Notes: generated by a model not told the origin, from the letters alone. Numbered from the stretch's first letter, positions 17,988-27,453 are shown. The stretch: DNA of 63,519 bases from an uncultured Lachnospira sp. (GCA_910585095.1 CAJUBU010000019.1:1-63519); one strand, 5' to 3'. Numbers and translations: made by a program.

Positions 17988-18353
17988 TTAATACCAATGA
18001 TAGTAATCCTGCACATTATTTGTATAGTGTGCAAATATTGGTTTATCATATGGTATTGAATATACTACATTACATCTGCTACACCTAAAAAAATATAAAT
18101 CACTATTGTACATATAAGTATGAGATTCTCCTTCAGGTACAATCTTATCACAAAATGGACAATAATCTCCAGTTCTAACTACAATTGAACGTCCACTGTC
18201 ATTCTCTCTACATCCATAACTATTATTAATTTGTCCACATAAATGCTCTTCACTTCTTACCTGATAGGATGCAAACGCCGCCATTTTAGTAGACGAAAGC
18301 ATCACGATACACATAAAAGCTGCCAATAAATATTTTAAAATTCTTTTTTTCAT
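17988..18353 (-). CDS. Secreted small protein with two CxxC pairs
   Basis: This 121-residue protein starts with a clear Sec signal peptide (MKKRILKYLLAAFMCIVMLS, cleavage likely after FAS). The mature part has two zinc-ribbon-like pairs, CPFC and CSRC, plus two earlier cysteines, in a short exported domain. No family is recognised. GGAGG upstream supports the start. It forms a two-gene unit with the Asn-rich-leader protein. The cysteines could bind zinc or form disulphides outside the cell. Confidence 0.7.
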   Translation of the reverse strand: MKKRILKYLLAAFMCIVMLSSTKMAAFASYQVRSEEHLCGQINNSYGCRENDSGRSIVVRTGDYCPFCDKIVPEGESHTYMYNSDLYFFRCSRCNVVYSIPYDKPIFAHYTNNVQDYYHWY

Positions 18354-18526
18354 TTAATTTTCCTCCTAAATTTTTCTACTATTATACACGAATAAAATTT
18401 ACATTTAAATTCATTGTCCCATTCTTGACATTTTAAGTCCCTATTTAACATAATTACACACATTATTAACTAATATTTATTATCTTAACATAATTACATT
18501 AAAGTAATCTTATCATTTTTTTATTA

Positions 18527-19422
18527 CTAATTATTATCTATAATATACTTTGCAAACTGTTCACGAATATGTTTTTGGTATGTTCTTGAAATGGATAGTT
18601 GTTCTCCATTATCCAAAAACACAAGATTTCATACTATTTTTTCAATATGAATCATATTGATTATGTAACTTCTATGTGCAAATACTAGTTCAGAATATTT
18701 CTCTGTAAGCATTTTCAGTTTTTCACCCACCAATATTGGCGCAATCAAGCGGATATTCGCAATCCGCTACGCTACTTGCTCATAACCTCATAGCTGCTAT
18801 CGCAGCTTTTCAGTGGGAGCTTGTACTCCCACTGAAACAAGCAAGTCCCCACCCCCCCACTTATACCTACAGCATTGAAATAGGGGACTTCCTTGATGAG
18901 GTTAAATTGTGCTTCTATGCAGTCTTTACAAACCGTTACCTTACTCCCTCTTTTAGCATTCTCAATATACAATATATTTTGTATATCTACTTTAATTATA
19001 TTATTTCTATAATGTCCGATTATATATTTTTTCTGAAATGTTGATTTTTTTGTAACTTCATTTAGGATTTCCTTTATTTCAAATATCATTTGCTCATCTG
19101 TATATGATTTTAATAAATACTTATATGGTATTACTTTAAATGAATTTATGTATGGCATATATTTTTCAAAACAAAATACTAATATTATATTTATAAATTT
19201 TTTTCTAAAAATGTTTATGATTTCATCTTTATCTATACTATCAAGTTCCATATCTAAAATCAGCAAATCAACTTGTTTTACTTTATTAAAATCACTTATT
19301 AATTTGTCACTATTATTATATTCATAAAATTCAATATTTTCTTTTATTTCACATTTCTCTATAATCATTTTAATATATGAAACAAACTTTTCATTCTCAT
19401 CACATATTACAATATAGTACAT
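18527..19422 (-). pseudogene. LytTR response regulator (AgrA-type), interrupted
   Basis: The N-terminal receiver domain is intact (IVICDEN with an acidic residue, LILDMEL with the phospho-acceptor Asp, PYKYLLK with the conserved Lys). The LytTR DNA-binding domain begins at YIIGHYRNNIIKVDIQNILY. After EAQFNLIKE the frame enters foreign sequence and stops at 18772. The missing end of the domain is recognisable at 18527-18735 (LKMLTEKYSELVFAHRSYII, then ISRTYQKHIREQFAKY) and carries one internal TGA. So a roughly 150-bp structured repeat has been inserted in the DNA-binding domain. Regulators of this kind switch on quorum-sensing or bacteriocin genes with a partner kinase; none is adjacent. The product is probably inactive as a DNA binder. 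Confidence 0.8.
18741..18897. repeat. Full-length structured interspersed repeat (R1) inside the LytTR gene
   Basis: About 155 bp with four hairpins: AGCGGAT/ATCCGCT (18751-18771), GCTGC/GCAGC, CAGTGGGAG/CTCCCACTG (about 18812-18835) and AAGTCCCC/GGGGACTT (about 18844-18892). The ends read AATCAAGCGGATATTCGCAA and CTTGATGAGGTTAAATT. A second long copy is at 49552-49665 in reverse orientation; short or partial copies are at 33470, 44363 and 62322. Confidence 0.7.
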
Positions 19423-19882
19423 TCGATTTCCTCCTACTTATAATTTATTAATCATTGTATATATTTATATTTTCATTAATAACACAAATAGAATTTTTCA
19501 TCTTCTACTATCATTGCATTATATTTTCTTCTCAAATAAATTATTGAACATTTTATTTCCAACTTTTCTCTATTACTATTATACGTTTTGACTATAAAAA
19601 AAGTGTTTCTTCTACCTCTAACTAATCATCAATTTTTTATATATCACTGTCAAGTTAATAATTATACATAATAAATTTTATCATTAATTAATACTAATAA
19701 TACATTTACATAAATATAGAGTCAATTATTATTTTAATGATTCTTTCCATTTAAATAAAAAAACTGTTATAAAACAGAAATTCCATACCATAATATAAAT
19801 AATATCTAGTATTAAAATTCCTTTTTACAACAGTCTTTTTGTTCTGCTTGCTTATAACCTGATTATCACTTTGTAACATTTT
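19423..19882. other. Gene-free stretch with a terminator-like inverted repeat
   Basis: No gene. ACTGTTATAAAA (19763-19774) and TTTTACAACAGT (19823-19834) pair around a 48-base centre, just past the stop of the acetyltransferase gene, with T-runs outside. The remainder is promoter-like AT-rich DNA upstream of the LytTR gene. Confidence 0.5.
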
Positions 19883-20422
19883 CTAAACAGGCAAATCTAA
19901 TTCTTTCCTAATAAGATTAAATTCTTCTTTCCCTAACTCCAACTCTTTACATTTCCATTCTTCCCCTAAAATACAATAGTTCTGTACTTGCCCTATATCT
20001 TGAAATCCAACTGCCTTGTAACAATGATACGCTGATTCATTATTGTCAAACACACCTATTGTTATTTTTTCCGCCTTTACAATATCAAATGCAAACTGTA
20101 TTGCTAACTGAAGCATTTTCTTTCCATAGCCTTTGCCTCGTTTTGTATCGTCTACAATAACAAAGCCAAAACGAAGAATTTTCTGTTCTTCATCTGTAAA
20201 TCGCATAAGCAAATGTCCTACTATTTCGGACTCATTAAATGCCGTCATCTGAAAGAAATTATTGGCATAAGCAAACGATTGATAGTAATTATTTAAATCT
20301 TCTCCTGTAATTGGATAATGTTCAAATCTATCTGCACACCATTTATGAAATGATACTTCATCTTTTATCCATGAAATAATCATATTTGCATCACACGCTT
20401 TATATGGTCTTAATCTCAACAT
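19883..20422 (-). CDS. GNAT-family N-acetyltransferase
   Basis: This 179-residue protein uses the ATG at 20422 (MLRLRPYKACDANMI), preferred because AAGAAGGGC lies upstream; the longer frame adds an unlikely leader. The acetyl-CoA binding loop TKRGKGYGKKML and the preceding strand LRFGFVIVDD, then KITIGVFDNNESAYHCYKAV, mark a GNAT fold. It transfers an acetyl group from acetyl-CoA to an amine; the substrate is unknown. It follows the restriction endonuclease gene by about 60 bp on the same strand and may be read with it. Confidence 0.9.
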   Translation of the reverse strand: MLRLRPYKACDANMIISWIKDEVSFHKWCADRFEHYPITGEDLNNYYQSFAYANNFFQMTAFNESEIVGHLLMRFTDEEQKILRFGFVIVDDTKRGKGYGKKMLQLAIQFAFDIVKAEKITIGVFDNNESAYHCYKAVGFQDIGQVQNYCILGEEWKCKELELGKEEFNLIRKELDLPV

Positions 20423-20483
20423 AATATTTGCCCTTCTTAAAATTTTAATTATCATTTAATATACTACACATTAAATACTTATT

Positions 20484-21509
20484 TTAACACTTTAAAAGTA
20501 CCTTAACACGATTTTCATTATACTTTCCATTTTCAAAGAATGGACAAGAAAATACTGCTGATTGCACTTTTCTATTTTTATTCTGCAAAAATTCAGATAC
20601 ATTCTGTGCAATACTAATTTCATCAAATAAATACCATGAAGAAAGAATATCAATGTATTTTTCAGTATACTTTATTAAATTTTGAGAATTATTGATAAAC
20701 TCAAATTTACTAAAAAAATCTATTGTTGCAATACTTTTAATCAAATTTAATATTTCCTGCATAGTACCTTGCTCGCCCGACAAAAAAGACCATAATTCAT
20801 TAGCTAACAATATTTCTTCCTCATCACAAAATTTTGAAAATTCAACCATATTTGCCATAAACCGCTTTTTATTATAACCTGTATCTGTATCAGATGTGGG
20901 GTCAAATGGAAAACCAAAAAAATATTGAATCTTTTTATTTGGATATTGATTCCTTAAAGCAGCTTTTGCCTTTAATATCTTTTGTTTTTCTCCACGTGTT
21001 TCGCCTGAATTTGGTCTGACAGATTTCAACTCAATTGCAATTATATTCGTACTATCTTCAATATAACAATCTGCAGTAAAATTTGTACCTGTTACTAATT
21101 TTCCGTTTGCATTATCACTTATTAATTTATCCTCATTTATCATATTAGGAATTTTATCACCATTTTTTAAATCTGTCATAATTTCACTTATTATACGTTC
21201 TTGGTCTGAATAAATTTTAAATTTATCACCTTTAAAACTTCGTTTAGTGCCATTTGTCAAAATATGTGCTACACTTTCAAAAAATGTTTGTCCCATTGTA
21301 GTATTTAATCCATGCATCCAGGAACTCATACTTATCATAACATCAACGTTCATACCTACCTGATTAAATTTTTCAGAAAACGCTTGTAAAAATGCTTTAT
21401 GAAAAGGTGCGTTTCTAGGCTGAGCTGCATCTATCGGAAAAGTATCAAATTTTGATTTTAAAACTTTAATTATCACCTTTGAAATTTCTTGTCTCATTTC
21501 ATTTGTCAT
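20484..21509 (-). CDS. Type II restriction endonuclease, possibly TdeIII-like
   Basis: This 341-residue protein is encoded directly after, and overlapping by 11 bp, a DNA methyltransferase. The active-site pattern is visible as TNFTADCYIEDSTNIIAIEL followed by KSVRPN: Asp, then Glu-x-Lys in the order of a PD-(D/E)XK nuclease. FHKAFL and STTMGQTFFESVAHIL-like stretches in the first third recall TdeIII-type enzymes, which cut GGNCC. I rate that subfamily as tentative. The overlap with the methyltransferase indicates translational coupling, so the protective enzyme is made first. Recognition sequence unproven. Confidence 0.7.
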   Translation of the reverse strand: MTNEMRQEISKVIIKVLKSKFDTFPIDAAQPRNAPFHKAFLQAFSEKFNQVGMNVDVMISMSSWMHGLNTTMGQTFFESVAHILTNGTKRSFKGDKFKIYSDQERIISEIMTDLKNGDKIPNMINEDKLISDNANGKLVTGTNFTADCYIEDSTNIIAIELKSVRPNSGETRGEKQKILKAKAALRNQYPNKKIQYFFGFPFDPTSDTDTGYNKKRFMANMVEFSKFCDEEEILLANELWSFLSGEQGTMQEILNLIKSIATIDFFSKFEFINNSQNLIKYTEKYIDILSSWYLFDEISIAQNVSEFLQNKNRKVQSAVFSCPFFENGKYNENRVKVLLKC

Positions 21510-23085
21510 AATTTTTCTCCTTCATCCTATATATCAATTCTGAATACACATTTTTATCCTTTTCTGTTCGATTTAACACAGGACGCTTAAATTGCTCCAC
21601 AATAACCATGCCAGCATTTTCTGCTATTGTTTCATAAAGCCCAAATTTATCATTTGCTACAATAAAAACTTCATAATCTTGTGTAAGATATTTTTTACAA
21701 TTTATCAAAACTGCTGAAATATCATCAATATATTTTTGTTGTGCTGCTTTCGTATGTCCTTTTTTCAAAGAACCAATTTCTTTTTCATCTTGTCTTTTAA
21801 AACCAAATAAATCATACGCATAAGCATGTTGTTCATGATAATCAATCAACCCCACATATGGAGGACTACAAAAAATACCCTTAATTTTCTTTTTTTTATA
21901 TTCTTCTACGATATTGCCACCCATACTATAAATACATTTTTCAATATCTATAGCTGCAGAGTTAGCAGCAAAACAATGTTGTTGTGTATTTGTTCTTACT
22001 TTATTAAATACTTCAATTCTAGCAATTGTATCCTTAGAATAAGTTTTCCACCATTTTAAAATACTAAATAACGGCTTACATATTTTTTTATGCTTTGAAC
22101 AGTAATATGTTGTGCATATAGGGTCTATAAGTGTTGCTAAATCAGAATGCGTAGTCGCTCTGCATGACCTCATAGTTCGTGATAAAATTACCTGTAACAA
22201 ATGTTTAATATTTTCATCTTTTACCAAATTAATTAATTCATTAACAAAGTAAATTTCTTTTCTAGTCGTTTCAAAATACCATTTATCCAAAAAAGATTGA
22301 TTTGATATTTTAGTTGAAATATTATATTTTTCAACTAACTTTTCATAAATAGACAGAAATAACTGTGACTTTTCTTTAGCATATTGTTTTTCAATAATCT
22401 CTTTATTATATACTTTCTTTTTATATTCCGGTGAAGGAAAATAAACAGCATTAAAATTATATAATTCTTCCAAAAGTTCTTTTTCAAAATCTTTAATATT
22501 TAATATTTTTTCATATTTTTCTAATTCACTTGTAATATAATTTGTAACTTTTTGTAATTCACTTATGTTATAAATTGCAATTTTAGAATTTGATATTTGT
22601 GCATTGTAAACTGAAATATCAATACCAATAGCATGGATGCCCAACTCATTAGCTTGAACTAATGTTGTACCACTTCCACAAAAAGGGTCAAGAACGATAT
22701 CATTTGACTGAAAATATACATCTTTTTTAAAAGAATCTACATGATTATCAAGAAAATACTCAACTAACTGAGGAATAAATTTACCTTTATATGGATGTAA
22801 CCTATGCACATGCTTTGTCGTTTCTGCTTCTTTATATTCATCAAAAGAAAGTTTCCAGTTAATATCATCACCTAATTTATTTTTCCACTCCATTTTCTTT
22901 TTAGCATTGATTGAATGATAATAATTTATTAATTGTTCTTTATCTACACAAATCAATCCATCTTTTTCAAATTTATCAATTCGTCCATATTGAATCAGGT
23001 ATGTTATATTTGATTCTGTCACTTTCTTTGTTGTCAACTCAGATACAAATTGAATTGCCTGAGAAATAGTAAGTAAATTACTCAT
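21499..23085 (-). CDS. Type II DNA methyltransferase (N4-cytosine or N6-adenine class)
   Basis: This 528-residue SAM-dependent DNA methyltransferase has motif I VLDPFCGSGTTLVQANELG near residue 130, with the acidic strand AIGIDIS next. Motif IV FCSPPYVGLIDYHEQH lies near residue 405. SPPY is typical of N4-cytosine enzymes but not exclusive to them. RLHPYKGKFIPQLVEYF before motif I is shared by a known group of type II enzymes. Residues 1-60 form an HTH-like N-terminus (ISQAIQFVSELTTKKVTESN). It protects the host against the endonuclease encoded right after it. GGAGA supports the start. Confidence 0.85.
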   Translation of the reverse strand: MSNLLTISQAIQFVSELTTKKVTESNITYLIQYGRIDKFEKDGLICVDKEQLINYYHSINAKKKMEWKNKLGDDINWKLSFDEYKEAETTKHVHRLHPYKGKFIPQLVEYFLDNHVDSFKKDVYFQSNDIVLDPFCGSGTTLVQANELGIHAIGIDISVYNAQISNSKIAIYNISELQKVTNYITSELEKYEKILNIKDFEKELLEELYNFNAVYFPSPEYKKKVYNKEIIEKQYAKEKSQLFLSIYEKLVEKYNISTKISNQSFLDKWYFETTRKEIYFVNELINLVKDENIKHLLQVILSRTMRSCRATTHSDLATLIDPICTTYYCSKHKKICKPLFSILKWWKTYSKDTIARIEVFNKVRTNTQQHCFAANSAAIDIEKCIYSMGGNIVEEYKKKKIKGIFCSPPYVGLIDYHEQHAYAYDLFGFKRQDEKEIGSLKKGHTKAAQQKYIDDISAVLINCKKYLTQDYEVFIVANDKFGLYETIAENAGMVIVEQFKRPVLNRTEKDKNVYSELIYRMKEKNYDK

Positions 23086-23091
23086 ATTTTC

Positions 23092-23367
23092 TTATCTTCT
23101 CCTATACTCTCTATATTTCGTAACAAATGCCCATATTATCATAATCAATAAAAAAACAGAAATCCCTATAAGCAACGGTTGTTTATTTTTCACACCAATA
23201 ATTAAAAAAACGGCACATAAACCTCCACCAATTGCCACAATAAACAATACCGCCAATATTCGTAATAACAATGGTACTTTTATACTTTTTGTCGTGGATA
23301 ATTCTAAACTCCCCTCAAGTACCACTTCAAGAATTATCTCAAATAATATTTCAAAAAAACTTTCCAT
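23092..23367 (-). CDS. Small membrane protein, two transmembrane segments
   Basis: This 91-residue protein has an acidic amphipathic start (FEILFEIILEVVLEGSLELS) and two hydrophobic segments (about 31-53 and 60-80), ending in a basic tail (KYREYRRR) that should face the cytoplasm. No family known to me. It is just upstream of the methyltransferase gene with only a 6-bp gap, so it is read in one unit with the restriction-modification pair or with the DUF4272 gene. Confidence 0.6.
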   Translation of the reverse strand: MESFFEILFEIILEVVLEGSLELSTTKSIKVPLLLRILAVLFIVAIGGGLCAVFLIIGVKNKQPLLIGISVFLLIMIIWAFVTKYREYRRR

Positions 23368-23390
23368 AAATCACTAAGTCTTTCATAAAA

Positions 23391-24668
23391 TTACGTTGGT
23401 GTATCTACATGGTCCCAGTCCTCATCACCAAAGCAAATCAACCAATTCAATGACCTGTGCCACTCCATAATCACACCATGTTCAATATTAGCTGGTCCCA
23501 TAAATCCATGCACCCTTGCATCGACAGCCGCCCAGTCTAAGCGATATGCCAAATCTGCTTTATCCAAAATTTCGGTCATAGAACGCATCTTGCACTGTTT
23601 TTGTATATCTTCAATCGATTCAAATTTTTTAAGATTTCGCACAATCTTTGGCACATCACAAATATGGTCTGGAAACTCCCATTCAACCAAACCAAGAACC
23701 CACTCCATTATGTATAAGTTTTCATAACGCCATGAATATACTATACGCGTTTTTTCATCCGAATTATCATCCATATAATAAGCATATTCTTTTGGAGTCA
23801 TCACTTTATTAAAATTCTTAATGCCATAATTTGCAGCAACTTCTTCTATAAATTCTCTGGCTTCTTCAATCGTATTACCTACTTCTGGATTTAAAAGGGA
23901 CTCCGAATATAATGATATCAAAAGAAGCCCCAATGCTCGTTTTACAACTTCTTCTTTTGACCTTATCTTTGCCGTTTCCTCACCATCATTAACTGGAAGC
24001 TCACACACATAAATGTGTTTATCAAACAATTCCTTCATATTGCGGTTTCTTCGGCTTATCTGGCTATTCGTACATCCTTCCAAAAATTTAGGATTGTCTT
24101 GATATTGAAATGGAAAATAAAAAGGCAATTCGCTTTTCCCTTCAATATTCAATATCATTTTCCCCTCTGCATTATATACAGTTTGAGCATTGTCACATAC
24201 AAATAATCCATCAATCTGCTTAAGAAATTCTAATGCTAATTTTTTTATCTCTTCTTGTGCTTCTTTAATATCTTTATCCATCTCTTTTTTCGTTGCATTA
24301 ATTTTCATCTCAAATATGACAAGGCTTTTCATCTGTTGTATATGATGTACAAGATTTACTTTGATATCTTCATCACCATCATTTACATGCCCAAATTGAC
24401 CTGATGCCACATTTTTATGCGAATGAATAAACTTTTCAAATTCATCTCCCATTTGAGGTGAATATATTGTTACGGAAAGTTCAGTTTTGCCATTATAAAA
24501 AACCAATGGATTTTGTTCTGCCAAATTTGTTATACCTATTACATTACAAAAACATTGGGCAATATGCTTAACATTTTCCTCTTTAACAAATGCTAAATTT
24601 AATATCTTATTTAATGTCTTAAATTCTTTTTTTTCTGACTCTTTTTTGTTATTTTTAAATAAACTCAT
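23391..24668 (-). CDS. DUF4272 domain protein
   Basis: This 425-residue soluble protein has a C-terminal half that fits DUF4272: KRALGLLLISLYSESLL, then YSWRYENLYIMEWVLGLVEW and FPDHICDV, ending in the Trp-rich segment RLDWAAVDARVHGF. The N-terminal half is a separate alpha/beta region with two acidic helices (KKEMDKDIKEAQEEIKKLAL). The function of DUF4272 is unknown; members often sit near immunity or toxin loci. Signal peptide and membrane segments are absent. It is followed by the small membrane protein gene 23 bp downstream. Confidence 0.75.
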   Translation of the reverse strand: MSLFKNNKKESEKKEFKTLNKILNLAFVKEENVKHIAQCFCNVIGITNLAEQNPLVFYNGKTELSVTIYSPQMGDEFEKFIHSHKNVASGQFGHVNDGDEDIKVNLVHHIQQMKSLVIFEMKINATKKEMDKDIKEAQEEIKKLALEFLKQIDGLFVCDNAQTVYNAEGKMILNIEGKSELPFYFPFQYQDNPKFLEGCTNSQISRRNRNMKELFDKHIYVCELPVNDGEETAKIRSKEEVVKRALGLLLISLYSESLLNPEVGNTIEEAREFIEEVAANYGIKNFNKVMTPKEYAYYMDDNSDEKTRIVYSWRYENLYIMEWVLGLVEWEFPDHICDVPKIVRNLKKFESIEDIQKQCKMRSMTEILDKADLAYRLDWAAVDARVHGFMGPANIEHGVIMEWHRSLNWLICFGDEDWDHVDTPT

Positions 24669-24843
24669 TACTCCCTCATTTTATCATAATATAATCATAG
24701 TTATTCTTTCCACTAGCCTATTTGGACACATTCTATCTAAAATATTTTATGCCTTTCTTTTATGTCACTATTACCTAATAAAACAAATACCTATGTAAAC
24801 ATATCGACCAATTATTCACAAAAATAAAATTGCAATTTTCCTA

Positions 24844-25362
24844 TTACATTTCACTTGCATGGTCTATCCTAAAACCAGCTTCCTTTGCCAATTTATCCAA
24901 CGTTTCCAAATCAGACACTTTTGCTGGAAAAAGAACAAAACTGTCACTTTCAATATCAATTGAGGCAAGACAAAAATCGTCGTCTTCCCACTTTTCATCA
25001 ATAATCTCGCCCCATGCTGCAATATCATCATCTTCATCAAGCCAATTTTCATCAAGAACTAAATTATTTTCACTTATTCCCTTTAACTCACCTACAAAAT
25101 ACAAAAAATCTTCTTTTTCATCTTTCCAATCACGCTCACACACATAACCATTCTTTTCAAGAATATCCACCATTCCAAGCCAACAAAGTGTATGTTCTTC
25201 CTCATCCTCAAATTCTTCTATAAAACGGTTGTCATATTGTTCTAAATTTTCATTAAAATATTTCTTTATGTCTGTAACACAAAATGTTACCTCATCCAAA
25301 ACTGCCTCGTCCTCATTTGATATTCTCTTTGCTAATTCAATAATTGCTGAACCTACACTCAT
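24844..25362 (-). CDS. Acidic DUF6630-like protein
   Basis: This 172-residue, very acidic protein has HTLCWLGMVDILEKNGYV, then DFLYFVGELKGI and a C-terminal LATLD-type strand (DSFVLFPAKVSDLETLDKLA). The arrangement resembles DUF6630, whose role is unknown. The start has ATTAGTATG context and a nearby AGGAGAA site. The neighbouring DUF4272 gene, about 175 bp away, may belong to the same type of locus. No catalytic motif seen. Confidence 0.55.
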   Translation of the reverse strand: MSVGSAIIELAKRISNEDEAVLDEVTFCVTDIKKYFNENLEQYDNRFIEEFEDEEEHTLCWLGMVDILEKNGYVCERDWKDEKEDFLYFVGELKGISENNLVLDENWLDEDDDIAAWGEIIDEKWEDDDFCLASIDIESDSFVLFPAKVSDLETLDKLAKEAGFRIDHASEM

Positions 25363-25384
25363 ACTAATTCTCCTTTAATTCTTA

Positions 25385-25442
25385 TTATTTCACCAAGCAA
25401 ATATTTACAATCCACTTTGATACTTGCTTATAACCTTGATGT
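25385..25442. repeat. Diverged short copy of the interspersed repeat
   Basis: AAGCAAATATTTACAATCCA, then CTTTGATACTTGCTTATAAC match the GGATATTYGCAATCCGCTTYGCTRCTTGCT pattern with several changes (segments 25390-25434). It lies just past the stop of the histidine kinase, whose last codons form the hairpin GTTTAGG-CAAG-CCTAAAC (25440-25457), a likely end of transcription. Confidence 0.45.
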
Positions 25443-26762
25443 TTAGGCAAGCCTAAACACCAACTTTACACGCATACATCTTATATCATTTTCTGTTATA
25501 ATATCTGCAAATATTTCTCCTTCCATCAAATGTATAAGACTCCTGCATATATATAATCCTAATCCACTTCCAGGCTTATTGTCAATATTTGTCCCCCTAA
25601 AAAAACTATCAAATATATGCAAAAGTTCTTTTTCCATCAGTGTACAGCCTGAATTAGTGATACAAATAATGTATTCTTCTTCTTTTCTTCTGGCATCGAT
25701 TCGTATAAATGCACCATCGCCATATTTTACTGCATTTTCAATAACATTTTGCAAAATTTCAATGATTCTATCCTCATCCCCCTTAATCAAACAATCATCA
25801 TGCAGGCAAACATCAAATGATATTTGAGCAAGCATTAATTTTTCAGTATAATATTTTATGATGCTGTTTATTATTGTCTTAACATATACTTCTTTTAAAT
25901 CAACATCAAAATTTATAAATTCTTCACTTGAAGCAATAACAATTTGTGATAAATATCGTTCAATTTCATCAACATGATTACTGATACTTAAAACTGCTTT
26001 ATGTTTTTGTTCCTCCTGCTTATACAGATTTTTATCTAAAGCTTTTGCATAAAGTTTAATAGCACTTAATGGTGTTTTTATATCATGTGACAATGAAATC
26101 AACAATAATTTTTTATCTTTTACAAGTTCAAATTCTTTCTGTTTATCTATCTCTAGCTTTTCTCTTAACATATCTATTCCCCATAAAAAATGCCCAAAAT
26201 ATTTATTTTTACTTTCCTTTAACGGTTTCGATAAATTTCCTTTAGACAATTCATATGGTAAACTAGACAACACATTAAATGGTTTCATAATATTTTGTCT
26301 GATATATAGCAATACAGCCATCATAAATAATGCAAAAAATAATAATATTATATTAACAAAATAACGTACTTTTTCAATTTGAAATTGATATGATATTGTA
26401 TAACTAATTTTGTATACCCCTAAATTGGATTGATATAAAACATATGGCTTATCCATATCATTACTAATTTTACTTAATTGTGCTTTGTCTATCGTTCCAT
26501 TTTTATTAAAAGGTATACAAAGTATATCCACTATATAATTATAAGTCTCATTGTTATATTGCAAAAATGCTGCATCATTTTTAGGGCATATGCCATATTG
26601 TTCTTCATATGCCCTAATAGATTGTTTTATTCTATTGATTTCAACTCTATATTGATTATTGTTATTTGTCTCTTTAAAATAAGATAATACAATATTTATA
26701 CCAACAAAAAATACAATCATCAACATTATCAGCAAAAACATAATTTTTGTATACTTTTTCAT
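25443..26762 (-). CDS. Sensor histidine kinase
   Basis: This 439-residue membrane kinase has TM1 at about residues 8-27 and TM2 at about 135-157, enclosing an extracellular loop of some 105 residues. A HAMP-like linker follows. The HisKA box SLSHDIKTPLSAIKLY carries the phospho-accepting His near residue 224. The ATPase domain has NVIENAVKYGDG (N box) and GSGLGLYICRSL (G box). It signals to the response regulator directly upstream (27-bp gap). With the ABC transporter in the same unit it should sense a peptide or other envelope stress. The loop is larger than in BceS-type kinases, so the signal may be read directly rather than by the transporter. Its leader carries AGATTAAGCAAGAATGG, shared with another gene. 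Confidence 0.93.
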   Translation of the reverse strand: MKKYTKIMFLLIMLMIVFFVGINIVLSYFKETNNNNQYRVEINRIKQSIRAYEEQYGICPKNDAAFLQYNNETYNYIVDILCIPFNKNGTIDKAQLSKISNDMDKPYVLYQSNLGVYKISYTISYQFQIEKVRYFVNIILLFFALFMMAVLLYIRQNIMKPFNVLSSLPYELSKGNLSKPLKESKNKYFGHFLWGIDMLREKLEIDKQKEFELVKDKKLLLISLSHDIKTPLSAIKLYAKALDKNLYKQEEQKHKAVLSISNHVDEIERYLSQIVIASSEEFINFDVDLKEVYVKTIINSIIKYYTEKLMLAQISFDVCLHDDCLIKGDEDRIIEILQNVIENAVKYGDGAFIRIDARRKEEEYIICITNSGCTLMEKELLHIFDSFFRGTNIDNKPGSGLGLYICRSLIHLMEGEIFADIITENDIRCMRVKLVFRLA

Positions 26763-26789
26763 ATATATCTTCCATTCTTGCTTAATCTG

Positions 26790-27452
26790 TTAATCAAATC
26801 GATATCCCACTCCCCAAACAGTCTGAATATGCACAGGATTTTTTGAATCGCTCTCTAATTTCTCCCGTAGCCACTTAATATGCACAGTTAAGGTCTGAAG
26901 TTCACTTTCAGAATCCAATCCCCAAATTTTTGCAAATAATTCATCTTTTGATAAAACTTTCCCTTTATTTTCCATCATATACAATAATAAATCAAACTCT
27001 TTTACGGTCGTTTCTACAAATTTATCATCAAGATACAAACGTCTTCCTTTTTTGTCAAGCCTTATATTACCTTCAATGATTTCATCAGAACCATATCTTC
27101 TCTTAAATATTCCATCTATCTTTGCAAGCAATATATCAATATCAAACGGTTTTTCTATATAATCATCAGCACCAAGCAATAGACCATTTAATTTGTCTTC
27201 TTTGCTGCCCTTTGCACTGATAATAATAATCGGTGTATTATCTTTATCCCGAATCCGCTTGCAAACTACAAAGCCATCAATGCCTGGCAAAGTAATATCA
27301 AGAAGTACTAATTTTGCCCCTTCATCTTCAAAAACTGCAAGTCCTTCTTCTCCATCGAGCGCAAGATAACAATCATACCCTTCTGCAATTAAAAAATCAA
27401 TTACTAAACCGCCTATTTCTTCATTATCTTCTATCAATAAAACATCAATCAT
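26790..27452 (-). CDS. OmpR-family response regulator
   Basis: This is a 220-residue regulator. The receiver domain has the acidic pair at IEDNEE, the phospho-acceptor Asp in LVLLDITLPGIDG (about residue 53) and the Lys in YIEKPFDI (about 104). The C-terminal winged helix has FDLLLYMMENKGKVLSKDEL and TLTVHIKWLREKLE, the DNA-recognition segment, ending in WGVGYRFD. The ATG begins one base after the stop of the ABC ATPase gene, so translation is coupled. It should activate its own operon on phosphorylation by the adjacent kinase. Confidence 0.95.
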   Translation of the reverse strand: MIDVLLIEDNEEIGGLVIDFLIAEGYDCYLALDGEEGLAVFEDEGAKLVLLDITLPGIDGFVVCKRIRDKDNTPIIIISAKGSKEDKLNGLLLGADDYIEKPFDIDILLAKIDGIFKRRYGSDEIIEGNIRLDKKGRRLYLDDKFVETTVKEFDLLLYMMENKGKVLSKDELFAKIWGLDSESELQTLTVHIKWLREKLESDSKNPVHIQTVWGVGYRFD

Positions 27453-27453
27453 T

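Noticed and set aside
18736..19044. Plus-strand frame of 102 codons
   Set aside because: Lies opposite the repeat and the LytTR gene; no start signal.
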